A stretch of 62,184 nt of DNA, taken from positions 1 through 62,184 of IMG/VR virus record IMGVR_UViG_3300033150_000672; one strand, given 5' to 3'. The stretch comes from a virus. The position numbers and the translations under genes were made by a program. The notes beneath the pieces are model-generated. The model made no database searches. It had not been told where the DNA came from and saw nothing but the letters and a program-made list of their open reading frames with translations. Numbering within the stretch: position 1 is the stretch's first letter; each line of letters begins with the position of its first letter. Below are positions 6,674 through 16,404 of this stretch, in pieces.

Positions 6674-6993
6674 CTAAAAAATTAAGTGAGTTAAAGAAAG
6701 AGATAGAATTATGTAAGAAATGCGATAGTGATTTTTTAGATGACGGATATTGTGTGGAGTGTGGAAGTAATGAAAGTTATGATACTTATGTTATTAAATA
6801 TGATAAGTTATTGTCTTTGGCTCGGAAATGGATAAAACATTTGGGTGCAAATCTTAATCATACAGAATTAACTGTTGAAATTATAAAGCATCAAGAAGAA
6901 CTTGAAAAAGAATATGGAAAAAATATTAGTTTAGAAATGATTGAGTTTTTAGACTGGTGGATTCGTAAGAATATTTTGGAGGAAGAAAAATGA
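6670..6993 (+). CDS. Tandem paralogue 3 with zinc-ribbon insert (107 aa)
   Basis: Carries the shared MTKKLSELKKE start, LARKWIKHL helix and RKNILEEEK end, plus an inserted CKKCDSDFLDDGYCVECG ribbon absent from the other two. The insert suggests that the copies have diverged in binding partner or stability. Function unknown. Confidence 0.6.
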   Translation: MTKKLSELKKEIELCKKCDSDFLDDGYCVECGSNESYDTYVIKYDKLLSLARKWIKHLGANLNHTELTVEIIKHQEELEKEYGKNISLEMIEFLDWWIRKNILEEEK

Positions 6994-7235
6994 GCACATA
7001 TTATTATCTTGTTTGCGATAAATGTAAGAAAAAAGTATTTTTAACAAGCAATAGGTTTTATCCAAATATGTCAATTGATGATGTTAAGTTACTAAATCAG
7101 TTTTTATCAAATCATTTTAGATGTAAAAATAAAGGACATAGTATTGGAATTTATAAAGGAACTATTAGAATAACTTGTGAACATGAAATTGGAATTGAAA
7201 ATTATAAAAATGAAAGGTTGGAGGAAGAAGAATGA
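6990..7235 (+). CDS. Zinc-ribbon-like protein (81 aa)
   Basis: Begins MSTYYYLVCDKCKKKVFL, and later has CKNKGHS and CEHE, giving a plausible four-ligand C/H metal site. Not recognised. Confidence 0.5.
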   Translation: MSTYYYLVCDKCKKKVFLTSNRFYPNMSIDDVKLLNQFLSNHFRCKNKGHSIGIYKGTIRITCEHEIGIENYKNERLEEEE

Positions 7236-7600
7236 ATGAATTGATTGATATAAAAAAAGTTGGATTAAATGGTGTAATAAAGAGAATGAAAACAAGAAAA
7301 CATGATGAATTATTGATTACATTTAAAAAAATAAATACCATTCCTCGGGCCTGGATTATACTTCGTCATTTTAAATTTCAAGGAATTGTTTGGTGGGGAT
7401 GTATGACTGGATGGAGAAGAATATATGGAGGTAGATTATATACCACAGAAGAAATAAAAGAAAAATTAAACAAAGAATGGAATAATATAAAGAAAATAGA
7501 GTGGCATAATATCAAAAGAAATTGGAAAAAAATAATAGAAGAAAGTAGAATTAGGAGAGGAAAGAGAAGTTTCTTAAGAAAAAGACAAAAAGAAAAATGA
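7232..7600 (+). CDS. Hypothetical basic protein (122 aa)
   Basis: Tryptophan-rich middle (GIVWWGCMTGWRRIYGG) and a long, lysine/arginine-rich C-terminal helix (SRIRRGKRSFLRKRQKEK) that may bind nucleic acid. Not recognised. Confidence 0.5.
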   Translation: MNELIDIKKVGLNGVIKRMKTRKHDELLITFKKINTIPRAWIILRHFKFQGIVWWGCMTGWRRIYGGRLYTTEEIKEKLNKEWNNIKKIEWHNIKRNWKKIIEESRIRRGKRSFLRKRQKEK

Positions 7601-7728
7601 TTGCAGGTTGTTATACATCACATCGTGATAAAAAATGTGAATGTGGTAAAAAGGCGATGTATAGATTTAGAGGAAGATATTATTGTAAAAAATGTTTCAA
7701 AAAAATTCATTTGGAGGTAAAGGTATGA
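7597..7728 (+). CDS. Small zinc-ribbon protein (43 aa)
   Basis: MIAGCYTSHRDKKCECGKKA followed by YYCKKC: four cysteines in two knuckles in a 43-residue, basic protein. ATGA overlap at both ends, so it belongs to the operon. Function unknown. Confidence 0.55.
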   Translation: MIAGCYTSHRDKKCECGKKAMYRFRGRYYCKKCFKKIHLEVKV

Positions 7729-7940
7729 ATAGAAAAATATTGTTGTTTGTGATTGGATTATTAGTTTTAGGAATAGTCATAGCATCTACTGTTTGGTATA
7801 ATCACGACGTTACTTATTTAGGAAATATTTATGGTGGAAGCTCATGGTATTTCAAAACCTGGAATGTGACAGAAAATTTAACCGCTTACTGTATAGTAGG
7901 AAGTAACGGAATTGATTGCTATTGGGAATCTAATTCTTAA
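7725..7940 (+). CDS. Secreted or membrane-anchored small protein (71 aa)
   Basis: Start at 7725 follows GGAGGTAAAG. MNRK is followed by about 19 hydrophobic residues, then a polar domain rich in tryptophan, tyrosine and glycine with two cysteines. This looks like a signal or anchor sequence with an outside domain. Role unknown. Confidence 0.55.
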   Translation: MNRKILLFVIGLLVLGIVIASTVWYNHDVTYLGNIYGGSSWYFKTWNVTENLTAYCIVGSNGIDCYWESNS

Positions 7941-7995
7941 GAATAAAAGATTTTAAAAATTATTAGATAATATTATATTTAAGAGGTATATAAAA
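7941..7995 (+). promoter_or_regulatory. Probable promoter before the packaging genes
   Basis: GATTTTAAAAATT at about 7949-7961 resembles the TATA elements before 10586 and 20786. It is followed at the expected distance by an untranslated stretch containing AAGAGGT and the TTG start at 7996. Confidence 0.4.
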
Positions 7996-8205
7996 TTGGA
8001 TGAAACAGAAAAAATATTAAAGAATGTAGGTTTAAAGGCAGAAGAATTTATAGGCATGGTTAGGATTCCAAAGACCATAATATTAAAAGGAAAATTAGCC
8101 AAATTAATTATGTATGATTTTAAAAGAAAGTTTAATTTGGCTGAATGGATTCATGATAACCTAACAGAAGAAAAAATAATTGAATACATCAAAAATAAAA
8201 AATGA
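7996..8205 (+). CDS. Hypothetical protein (69 aa), TTG start
   Basis: The TTG at 7996 is preceded by AAGAGGT. The protein is helical with no recognised motif. It overlaps the terminase small-subunit candidate by four bases, so it may be part of packaging control. Confidence 0.5.
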   Translation: MDETEKILKNVGLKAEEFIGMVRIPKTIILKGKLAKLIMYDFKRKFNLAEWIHDNLTEEKIIEYIKNKK

Positions 8206-8720
8206 ATGCAAAAGAATCGTTACGTCAAGAAATACGACGTCTATATAGTGCTGGATTAGAACTTGGTGATATCAGTGAAAGAACAAGGACTGATGTCAGT
8301 AAAATACGTGAAATTCTGAATCAAGAGAGTGATAGAATACATAAACGTAAAAAAGATTTGAATTTTGGCTCGGATGATGTTGAAGATTTTTTGGAAGGAG
8401 ATTTAACAATTAAAACCAAAAAATCTTTAGCAAAACTTTACTCAAATGCTTGGAGATTGTTTAACGAAGCAATGAATAATGGTGCTTACAGTATAGCACT
8501 TCAAACAATGAATACATTGGTTCGGCAAATTCAATTGACAATGCAATCATTGGGTGAATTAAGTCCGAATAAAGACCAGGGAAAGGCAATTCCAAAAGAT
8601 TTTATTGAGTATCTGGTCAAACAAATGGAGGATGAAGGTTTGTTTAAGGAGGATGCTCTCAACGATGAAAAAAAATCAAATAACGAAAGAAAAAAAGAAA
8701 TTGATAATCAATTATATTAA
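8202..8720 (+). CDS. Terminase small subunit candidate (172 aa)
   Basis: The N-terminal 45 residues look like a helix-turn-helix (RRLYSAGLELGDISERTRTD), followed by an all-helical oligomerisation-type region. A DNA-binding helical protein two genes before the large terminase is the normal place for the small subunit, which recognises viral DNA for packaging. Assigned by position and shape, not by a diagnostic motif. Confidence 0.55.
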   Translation: MNAKESLRQEIRRLYSAGLELGDISERTRTDVSKIREILNQESDRIHKRKKDLNFGSDDVEDFLEGDLTIKTKKSLAKLYSNAWRLFNEAMNNGAYSIALQTMNTLVRQIQLTMQSLGELSPNKDQGKAIPKDFIEYLVKQMEDEGLFKEDALNDEKKSNNERKKEIDNQLY

Positions 8721-8946
8721 AAAACATGGTGGGGTGGTTGCATTTGCAGATATGACAGAAGGAATTCAAAAAGAACATGGTGTTAATATCACATCAAGAA
8801 ATATTAACAGTTTGGTATCATTAGGAAAAATCGAATCTGTTGAGATATTTGATAGAAAAACATTAAAGAGAAAATTTAGAGGGAAGGCATATAAAATTAA
8901 AAATGATAAGAACATTACAAAAAGCAAAAGTAAAATCATTATTTGA
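8665..8946 (+). CDS. Winged-helix-like protein (93 aa)
   Basis: I start at 8665 (MKKNQITKEKKK), after AAGGAGGATG. It contains LINYIKKHGGVVAFADMTE and a second helix typical of a winged helix. It lies between the small-terminase candidate and TerL and overlaps both. It may assist DNA recognition in packaging or regulate the late genes. Confidence 0.5.
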   Translation: MKKNQITKEKKKLIINYIKKHGGVVAFADMTEGIQKEHGVNITSRNINSLVSLGKIESVEIFDRKTLKRKFRGKAYKIKNDKNITKSKSKIII

Positions 8947-10540
8947 AAGATGCAAAAAAGACGCATATCTTTTTGCTAAAACATTCAGAATATCACCACA
9001 AAAACAACCAATTTCACCAAAACAAAAAGAGGTCTTTGATGCTGTTACAAGAAATGAAGAACATATTGTATTATTATGGTCAAGACAGACGGGAAAATCT
9101 ACCGTTTTGTCTGAAATTATAGTTTGGTGGTTATTATGTGGTTCAGAAGAAAGAGTGTTTGTTTTAGCACCAGTTGAAGACCAATCAAAAGAAATATATG
9201 ACAAAATAGCAAGAATATTATTAGAATATCCATTTTTTGAAAGATTTGTGATAAAGAACAATTCAGAAGAGATTAAAATGAATAATGGAAATTTTGTGAA
9301 GTTTATGAGTGCAAGTCCAGGAAGTCACATTCGTGGTAAAACGGCGACCAGAATTATTATTGATGAAACAGAAGATGTTATAGATGAAAAATATTATGGT
9401 GATATAACACCATTTCTAGCAGCAATTCAAAGAGATTTTGTGGGAAAGGTAAAAAAGAAAACATTGATAGAAGCCGGAACTCCAAAAACAAAAAATCATT
9501 TTTATGAGGTTCTAAGCAAAGGTGGTGTGAAAGTTATTGGGCAGAAGTGGTATGAATGTCCATTTATTGATGTTGATTTTGTGTTAAAACAAAAAGCAAA
9601 AAATCCAGAAGCATTATTCAAACAAGAATATTTATGTGAGTTTATAGAGGAAGGTTCAACTTGTTTTCCTATAAAGTGGTTCTTTGGTGAAAAAATAGAT
9701 GAGAATAATAAAATACTCAATCCCAATGAAAACAGAGTTTCTGCTGGATTGTCTAATATTGATTTAATTGTTCCTCAACGTTGTTTTCATACACCAGAAG
9801 AATTAATGCCATTCGTTTCTAAGATTCGTGGATTGGTTGAAAAAGGAGCAATATTCACAATGGGTTATGACCAAGGAAGACAAATAGATAATGCTGCTTT
9901 GTGTGTTTGGAGAGTAGATAAATTTCCGGTTAGATTATATTATAACCAAGAATTTCCTCTTGGAACCACCAATCCTACTATCATTAAAGTTATGAAACTT
10001 CTTTATAAAACATTTGATGCTATTGAAATAAATGTTGATTGGACAGGAGAGAAAGGATTTCAGGACTTTATGATTGAGGCGGGATTACCATGTCCAATTA
10101 AGAAACCAGATTACAAATATGGATTAATTGTTTTCAATCCTAAAACAAAAACTGAAATGATTACAAAGGCTCAAGCATTGGTTCAGAAAGGATTGATAAG
10201 ACTTCCAGAGAGTGAACACGTTTTATTTCAACAATTTACACAACAACAATATGAAATCACAGGAAATAATAAATTTAAATTTTATCATCCAAGTAATTCG
10301 CATGATGACCAACTTTGGGCAACATTATTGGCTTTAAAGAACGTAGAATTTGATATGGAAGATGTTGAAAAGTTTTTTGTGGCAAATATTTGGAAACAGA
10401 CAGAAGAAATGTTGGATTTTGAAGATAGTAAAAAAGATTTTATGGTTTTAGGAAAGAAAAAATATAAGAATTTGAAGATTGGAACGATAGAAAGTAATAA
10501 AAAAAATAAAAAAATTCATAAAAAAATGCCAAAAATATAA
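8903..10540 (+). CDS. terL: Terminase large subunit (545 aa)
   Basis: ATP-driven packaging motor and nuclease. The ATPase domain shows LLWSRQTGKST (about residues 57-67, Walker A-like) and IIIDE (151-155, Walker B plus catalytic Glu). The C-terminal RNase H-like nuclease shows MGYDQGRQIDNAAL with its first aspartate and SHDDQLWATLLAL with the last acidic pair. Length is normal for the family. It overlaps the preceding gene by 44 bases. The first residues are uncertain; another start inside the overlap is possible. Confidence 0.93.
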   Translation: MIRTLQKAKVKSLFERCKKDAYLFAKTFRISPQKQPISPKQKEVFDAVTRNEEHIVLLWSRQTGKSTVLSEIIVWWLLCGSEERVFVLAPVEDQSKEIYDKIARILLEYPFFERFVIKNNSEEIKMNNGNFVKFMSASPGSHIRGKTATRIIIDETEDVIDEKYYGDITPFLAAIQRDFVGKVKKKTLIEAGTPKTKNHFYEVLSKGGVKVIGQKWYECPFIDVDFVLKQKAKNPEALFKQEYLCEFIEEGSTCFPIKWFFGEKIDENNKILNPNENRVSAGLSNIDLIVPQRCFHTPEELMPFVSKIRGLVEKGAIFTMGYDQGRQIDNAALCVWRVDKFPVRLYYNQEFPLGTTNPTIIKVMKLLYKTFDAIEINVDWTGEKGFQDFMIEAGLPCPIKKPDYKYGLIVFNPKTKTEMITKAQALVQKGLIRLPESEHVLFQQFTQQQYEITGNNKFKFYHPSNSHDDQLWATLLALKNVEFDMEDVEKFFVANIWKQTEEMLDFEDSKKDFMVLGKKKYKNLKIGTIESNKKNKKIHKKMPKI

Positions 10541-10585
10541 TTTTTTTAAAAAATTTTATAAATTCTTAGAATTATTTTTATAATA
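10541..10585 (+). promoter_or_regulatory. TATA promoter before portal gene
   Basis: TTTTATAAAT at 10554-10563 is centred about 27 bp before the portal ATG, and no ribosome site intervenes, so the portal mRNA is probably leaderless. The T7 run at 10541-10547 just after the terL stop could end the upstream transcript. Confidence 0.6.
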
Positions 10586-12652
10586 ATGAATACAAAGTCA
10601 ATAAATCCACTAAAAATTGAAGGAAAGGTGGGAGATTCTGTCGATATTGATGAGGTGGCCAGTAATTTAGGTCTAATAACAACAGATGATAAGATAGAAA
10701 AATATCTTAAAGAAAGAAAGAAAAAAAGAAAAATTAAATCTCCATTTTCTGATAAAAAAATAAGAAGTGCACTTAAAGCAAAAAATATTTATGATGCTAA
10801 AAAACAAATAGATTTGATAAAATATCCAAAAAAATTAACAGAATGGGCAAGTAGAGTTCCAAATAATGTGGTTGTTGAAATAAAAGGAAGAAGATTGAAA
10901 TTTTTTAAGAAAAATTATTCAGATACAGATAGAGAAATAGATTTAATAGGCCTAAATCCTTATGAAAAAAACTCAGAATTTGCTGATTTAAGTGGTTTAT
11001 ATGAAGATTTTGCTCCAAATTCTACTTGGGTTGGAAATAAATTATATGTAATTAACGGCAAATTAGTGAGTGCGTGGGCATTATATTATGGTATGAATTC
11101 CATAAAAAGTCCAGAAGATTATGCTAAAAACGTGGATATGGTTTATAATGTTCCGTATGTCTTTTCTTCTTTTGAATTAAAGGCTCAAATGGGTCTTGGA
11201 GCCAAAATGTTAATTAATGACAGGTTGAGTGAAGATTCGGATAGAGAAAAATATATTAGATGGTTATTGAAACATAGATTAAAAGTTGATACGCGTTTTA
11301 GAAAAAAGGTTTCATTCCATAAAAGTGAATATGGTAACTGTTATATACATATTCATAATGATAAAGATGGTATTCCAGATAAATTAACAATTCTACAACC
11401 AGAAAGAATAAAAGTGTATTTAGACCCCCTCACAACAAAAATATTATTCTATGTATATCTACCTCCTATACTTGGTGGGTCTATATTACCTGCTTATCCA
11501 CACGTTAGAGGAAGCGCCGGGATGACGTCTGGATTAATGAGTGCTCCAATGTTAAGGTTTCCAACCCCGATTGTTATTCCTGTTAGAAATATGATGCATT
11601 TCAAAACTCATGATTATACTGAATATCCTTTTGGATTTAGTGAATTAAGGAGTGCGACAGAAGTTTGTCAAGCAAGGTTTGATATTAATTTATTGGCGCC
11701 TTATTATTTTAAGAAGTATTGTAAAGCAACGACTCATTGGAAATATGGAGATGAACGAACTCTTGGTAAGAATTTAAATAAGAAATTAACAGAAATGAAA
11801 GGTGAGTTAGAAGATTTAGAACCAGGAAGTGATGTGATAACGAGTGCTGCGTGGGAAAGTAAGGTTTTAGGCCCAGCAACAGGACAGAGTGAAATTTTTG
11901 CTTTAACAAATGATTTGGATATGCAGATGTTTGCTGTGACTGGTGTTCCAGAAACGTATTTTAAACCAAAAGGAACAACAGATAGATTGGTAAGCAATGA
12001 AGATAAAACATTTATTGGTAAATTAAAACAAGACCAAGATGAATTTTCAGAAATGTTCTTTAGAAAAATTATTAAAAAAGCGATTGATATTAAATTTGGT
12101 CCTCCTAAAAAACCAACGTTTGAATCAGCGTCAGGTGCTTCACAAAGACCAGATAATATTACAACTGGTGCTATTGCTCCAGGGGGAATAACTGCGTTGG
12201 ATGTTCAAAAAGACCCAGTGTTTAAAGATGATGAAGAAGATATGACATATGAAGAATGGGAAGCAAGTGATTATTATCCTCAAATAGAATTTGAAGATAT
12301 TACCAAAATAGATAAAACTCAAGAAATTAGCAACACTTTAGCACTATTAAACGCAGAGTTAATAGATAAAGATAGAGCAGCAAAAAGAGTTGGAGAATTA
12401 CCACCAAGCCAAAATGAACAATTACAAAAAGAAATAAAAGATAAAATACAAAAAGAAATAATGTCTAAATATAATCCTTCTGATTATACAAGAATGAATG
12501 GTGGATTAGATATGGATAAAGAAGAAAGAGACAGTCAATTAATGAATCCAGAAGGAAAATTTAAAAAAGCACCAAATAAAGTTTCTGGTAAAACTGAAAC
12601 CGCAGATATGATTATTATTGATGGTAAAAAAATTCCAATTATAAAAAAATAG
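10586..12652 (+). CDS. Portal protein (688 aa)
   Basis: Forms the dodecameric DNA gate at the capsid vertex. Recognised by its place directly after terL, its length, and the central portal-like stretch IVIPVRNMMHFKTHDYTEYPF followed by the helical stem and a C-terminal charged region. A lysine-rich N-terminal part (40-75) precedes the fold. The end, KTETADMIIIDGKK, carries an ETADM motif that recurs in the maturation protease, so the tail may be trimmed. Confidence 0.85.
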   Translation: MNTKSINPLKIEGKVGDSVDIDEVASNLGLITTDDKIEKYLKERKKKRKIKSPFSDKKIRSALKAKNIYDAKKQIDLIKYPKKLTEWASRVPNNVVVEIKGRRLKFFKKNYSDTDREIDLIGLNPYEKNSEFADLSGLYEDFAPNSTWVGNKLYVINGKLVSAWALYYGMNSIKSPEDYAKNVDMVYNVPYVFSSFELKAQMGLGAKMLINDRLSEDSDREKYIRWLLKHRLKVDTRFRKKVSFHKSEYGNCYIHIHNDKDGIPDKLTILQPERIKVYLDPLTTKILFYVYLPPILGGSILPAYPHVRGSAGMTSGLMSAPMLRFPTPIVIPVRNMMHFKTHDYTEYPFGFSELRSATEVCQARFDINLLAPYYFKKYCKATTHWKYGDERTLGKNLNKKLTEMKGELEDLEPGSDVITSAAWESKVLGPATGQSEIFALTNDLDMQMFAVTGVPETYFKPKGTTDRLVSNEDKTFIGKLKQDQDEFSEMFFRKIIKKAIDIKFGPPKKPTFESASGASQRPDNITTGAIAPGGITALDVQKDPVFKDDEEDMTYEEWEASDYYPQIEFEDITKIDKTQEISNTLALLNAELIDKDRAAKRVGELPPSQNEQLQKEIKDKIQKEIMSKYNPSDYTRMNGGLDMDKEERDSQLMNPEGKFKKAPNKVSGKTETADMIIIDGKKIPIIKK

Positions 12653-12668
12653 GTTTGTGTGAATAAAA

Positions 12669-12977
12669 ATGGGTAGAACATCTGAGATTGCATTAAAACA
12701 ACCTGATATTTATAATGTAAGTTTACCAGATACTTCTTGGGTTAAATTTACACTTCCTAATGATAAAACGCGTTCAATTATGATACAGTGCAGAGATAAA
12801 AAAGAGGTATTAGTTAGCACAAAAGATGACCAGAGTGTTTATTGGACTATTAAGAAGAATGCTACCCTTTCTATGGATACAAGCATGATAGACCAAAGTA
12901 ACTCTACTGAAGATTTAAGTTTTTGGGTAAAAACAACAAGTCCAACCACTACAATTGAAATTATGGTGGCAGAATGA
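12669..12977 (+). CDS. Small beta-sandwich protein A (102 aa)
   Basis: Related to the 16405-16713 protein: both share NVSL, a W-x-K-x-T strand, an Lv.v/isf strand and DLSFWV near the end. Probably a beta-sandwich subunit or head/fibre decoration. It overlaps the large fibre gene, so the two may act together. Not a named family. Confidence 0.55.
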   Translation: MGRTSEIALKQPDIYNVSLPDTSWVKFTLPNDKTRSIMIQCRDKKEVLVSTKDDQSVYWTIKKNATLSMDTSMIDQSNSTEDLSFWVKTTSPTTTIEIMVAE

Positions 12978-15607
12978 CAAAATTATTCCAAACAAGTCCT
13001 GGGACTGATGAAGAACTAATTGATTGGCAAGAGTCAGTTCTTGATAAGGATTTAACTATTCCTCCTGGAAGTCCAAGTCTTGGTGACAGGTATATTGTTG
13101 CTATTGGTGCTACTGGTGTTTGGAGTGGAGAAGATAACAACATCGCTGAGTGGGATGGTGGTTCTTGGGTCTTTACAACAGCGAATGAAGGAATGGGTTG
13201 TTATGTTGAAGATGAAGATTTGATTTATGTTTACAATGGCAGTACTTGGGTTACTCTTGGAAGCGTAAGTGGTGTTACCTTGGATGTTGCATTTGATAAT
13301 GGTAAAATTATTGATGGAGCCAATAGTAGTGCTAACGCAATGCAGGTGGGTAATGGAACGCAAGCACTAAGCATTGCCTCTTATGATGTGGGTTTTGGTT
13401 TGGGTATTAGTAATAATCTTAATTCTAATACTACTACTGTTTTTTCTTTCGGACAACCAACAGATACTAATCCTAATTTTTATTTTGTTCCAAATAATGT
13501 TTCTGGCAGGGGCTTGGCCAATGTTAATATTTTTGGTTGGGGTAGTGGTGGTGCTGGTGCTGGAGGTTCTCAAATTTTAATACATAGTGATTATGATAAT
13601 GATGTTTCAAGGATTTATTCTGTTGGTGTTTCCTATCTTGACTTGTTTGCTAATAGTGTTACTAAAGCAATAAGGATTGATACTAATAGTATTCCAACAA
13701 TTACTACTTTTGGTGGTGACGACCTTGCTTTGTCAAGTTCTTCAGGTAATTTAAATATTCTTGGAAGTAGCACTAATATTAATGGAACTGAACTTGAAAC
13801 TCTTAGTGATGGAAGCGTTGCGGATAGTTTACATATACATAATCATAATATTTTAGGGAATCTTGATTATGCAAATAGTGGTCATACTGGTTTTTTACAA
13901 GACACTAATGACGTTATTAAGGATAGTCATATTGATTGGGGTTTAGGAACTAATAAGGTTAGTGCTGAAGATTTGCCTATGAATTATATTGGTTCACCAA
14001 CATATACTTCTTTGAAGGATTGGTTTAGTATTCGTCAAGAAGCAGGTTTTATTAGTGGTGGTGACGTCAGTGATAATGGTGACGGCACTGTTGATGTTAG
14101 TGCTGGAACAGGAGTTATAAAGAAAACTGATAGTGAAACAGGAGAGAGTGTATTTTTTGATTGGAATGATAAAAATAATCTGGCTTTGACTGACAACAGT
14201 GTTAATTATATTGTTGTCCAGTATAATGGTGGCAGTCCTCAGGTTGTGGCTAAACAAGACATTAATAATATTAATTTTCATGACGAGTTCGTAATTGGTT
14301 ATTGTTATCGGGTTGGCAACACTGTTCACGTTCTTGAAGCAGGCAATCAGATTCCTGATTACTTGATTAAGCATTGCCTTGTTGAGTTTTATCGTGGTGC
14401 TGAAAGATTAAGTGGTGGAATGATAAGTGAGACTGGAAACAGATATTTGATTGTTACTGCTGGAAGGTTTCATCTTGGAATAACCACTTGGAATACAAAC
14501 AGTATTGACACGAGTGGTGCTGACACGTTCACAGCATATTATGGGGATGGTGGTGGCGGATGGAATGAGCAGACAAGTCAGACACAAGTGGATAACACTC
14601 ATTATGATGATGGAACTGGAACGTTAGCAACACTGACTTCTAACAGGTATAACGTGTTCTGGGCGTATCTTAGTTTTAGCGGAGATTTATATTTAGTTTA
14701 CGACCAGAACGTTCCTTCTGGCGGTTATCGTTTGAGTCAGGCATTGCTTGCTTCTGTTCCTACAAGTATTCCTGATATTCTTGAAAAATTCAGTATTCTT
14801 GCTGGGAAAATAATTGTTCAGAAAAACAGTTCAAATCTCGAAAGTGTCGAAAGTGCGTATGTTACTCGTTTTGTCCCGAGCGATGTTTATGTGCATAATG
14901 ATTTGTCTGGTTTGCAGGGCGGAACTACTGATGAATATTATCATCTTACTAGCACTGAGTATGGTGGTGATTGGGGAAGTAAGAATATTACTACTACTGG
15001 TACTATTACTGGTGGAACACTTACTGACGGAACCGCCAGTTTGTCAAGTGGTAATCTTACTGGTTTGAACAGTATTAACCTTATTAGTGACACTGCTTAT
15101 GGCAGTGGTTGGGATGGCGTTACTACGATTGCCCCAAGCAAGAACGCTGTTTATGACCAAATTGAGTTAATGCTTGCTTATAATGCTATTGGTTTGAGTA
15201 ATAGGCAATGGAAACCTTGTCATTTTATTGGGTGTCCTCATAAGAATGTTACTGTTTCATCTGGTCATGAAATCCGAAATGATGATTCGACTGATACTTA
15301 TTTAGTTTTTTTAGTTGATTTGGAACCTTTAAAAGGAAGTAAAAAATGCTATATTGATGGTATCAGATTTACTTTAACTGATGCAGATAGTTCTGATTAT
15401 GTTAATCTTATTTATATAGCAGAGGATGGTTCTTTAACTTTGATAGATAATGGCAATCAAACTTCCCCAAGTGATTATGAAATAAGTTTCACTGCCAGAG
15501 ATATATCTGGAAAGTTAAGCGTGTGGTTTTTAGTAAATTGTGTATTTACAACATCAAACGATTTTGGTATTAGGGGTTTTAGTGTAAGATATTATTATGA
15601 TGACTAA
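12974..15607 (+). CDS. Large fibre/receptor-binding protein with DUF2793-like start (877 aa)
   Basis: Residues about 30-95 (PPGSPSLGDRYIVAIGATG, then IAEWDGGSW and YVYNGSTW) match the DUF2793 domain of phage structural proteins. The long middle is made of repetitive Ser/Asn/Gly-rich beta structure. TIAPSKNAVYDQI around residue 715 is a motif seen before trimerising fibre ends, and the last 120 residues form a separate beta domain. Probably the main host-binding fibre. Its place between portal and capsid genes is unusual, since fibres normally follow the tail genes. Confidence 0.75.
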   Translation: MTKLFQTSPGTDEELIDWQESVLDKDLTIPPGSPSLGDRYIVAIGATGVWSGEDNNIAEWDGGSWVFTTANEGMGCYVEDEDLIYVYNGSTWVTLGSVSGVTLDVAFDNGKIIDGANSSANAMQVGNGTQALSIASYDVGFGLGISNNLNSNTTTVFSFGQPTDTNPNFYFVPNNVSGRGLANVNIFGWGSGGAGAGGSQILIHSDYDNDVSRIYSVGVSYLDLFANSVTKAIRIDTNSIPTITTFGGDDLALSSSSGNLNILGSSTNINGTELETLSDGSVADSLHIHNHNILGNLDYANSGHTGFLQDTNDVIKDSHIDWGLGTNKVSAEDLPMNYIGSPTYTSLKDWFSIRQEAGFISGGDVSDNGDGTVDVSAGTGVIKKTDSETGESVFFDWNDKNNLALTDNSVNYIVVQYNGGSPQVVAKQDINNINFHDEFVIGYCYRVGNTVHVLEAGNQIPDYLIKHCLVEFYRGAERLSGGMISETGNRYLIVTAGRFHLGITTWNTNSIDTSGADTFTAYYGDGGGGWNEQTSQTQVDNTHYDDGTGTLATLTSNRYNVFWAYLSFSGDLYLVYDQNVPSGGYRLSQALLASVPTSIPDILEKFSILAGKIIVQKNSSNLESVESAYVTRFVPSDVYVHNDLSGLQGGTTDEYYHLTSTEYGGDWGSKNITTTGTITGGTLTDGTASLSSGNLTGLNSINLISDTAYGSGWDGVTTIAPSKNAVYDQIELMLAYNAIGLSNRQWKPCHFIGCPHKNVTVSSGHEIRNDDSTDTYLVFLVDLEPLKGSKKCYIDGIRFTLTDADSSDYVNLIYIAEDGSLTLIDNGNQTSPSDYEISFTARDISGKLSVWFLVNCVFTTSNDFGIRGFSVRYYYDD

Positions 15608-15655
15608 GAAATTGAAGCCAAAAATAATGTTTATAAAACTTAGGAGGGAAGTATA

Positions 15656-15859
15656 ATGAATAAAGATGAAATAATAAAAGATATTCAGAAATTAAGACAA
15701 CAAAGAAATTTCCTTACACAACAATTACAAGGAGTTCAGCAGCAAGTGGATTTAATACAAACAAATGTTATGAGAACAGATGGTGCAATAGCGTTTCTGA
15801 ATGATAAATTAAAAGAGTTAGAAAAGAAAAAAATGGAGAAGAAAGAAGTGAAAAAATGA
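15656..15859 (+). CDS. Small coiled-coil protein (67 aa)
   Basis: Nearly all heptad repeats (QKLRQQRNFLTQQLQGVQQQ), ending in a lysine-rich tail. AGGAGG ribosome site. Perhaps a fibre chaperone or an oligomerisation helper; similar short coiled coils accompany fibre genes in phages. Confidence 0.55.
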   Translation: MNKDEIIKDIQKLRQQRNFLTQQLQGVQQQVDLIQTNVMRTDGAIAFLNDKLKELEKKKMEKKEVKK

Positions 15860-16344
15860 GCGAAATAATTAATATAGAATTTAATAAAATGAAGGAATTG
15901 ATGAATGTTGAGGAAAGATTTTTAGTCTTTGCTAGATTAAGTGATAGATATAATTTATTGTTAGATAATGGAAACTTCATATTTCAGACACAAATACCTT
16001 ATGATAAAATTGTTTCTGGATATATGAGAACAGAAGGTATAGTAAAAATATCTGTAGAAACCAGAAAAGAAGCACTGAATTATTTTGAAAAAAAACATTT
16101 CAAAAGTAGACCAAACACTTTAAGATATTATCCAAGTGGAGATGAAAGAGAAATGTTAGAATCAATAGATGTTTTTAGAGACATCGATGTGGCACAGGTT
16201 ATCACTCCATTGAATGAATTTGCAGATAATACATTCTTTTTGGATGGTGATAAAATTAAAGGAAAAGATAAGAAAGGAAAAGAAAAAGTTTATGCGAAGA
16301 TAATAAAACAGGAATCAAAACTCAATAAAAACATAGAAATTTAA
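15856..16344 (+). CDS. Hypothetical protein (162 aa)
   Basis: Not recognised. A mixed alpha/beta protein with a lysine-rich C-terminus. It overlaps the coiled-coil gene by four bases and ends just before a terminator hairpin, so it closes this fibre transcript. Confidence 0.55.
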   Translation: MSEIINIEFNKMKELMNVEERFLVFARLSDRYNLLLDNGNFIFQTQIPYDKIVSGYMRTEGIVKISVETRKEALNYFEKKHFKSRPNTLRYYPSGDEREMLESIDVFRDIDVAQVITPLNEFADNTFFLDGDKIKGKDKKGKEKVYAKIIKQESKLNKNIEI

Positions 16345-16404
16345 AAATGTTTTTATATTTAAAGAAACATTTTTAACTTAATAAAATAAAATAGAGGTGA
16401 AAAC
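16343..16404 (+). promoter_or_regulatory. Terminator hairpin and promoter between fibre operons
   Basis: AAAAATGTTT (16343-16352) and AAACATTTTT (16365-16374) form a perfect 10-bp hairpin. The TATA-like TTTTATATTTAAA in its loop, at about 16351-16362, would start a transcript near 16385 with a GAGGTG ribosome site before 16405. The same piece may both end one transcript and start the next. Confidence 0.45.
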
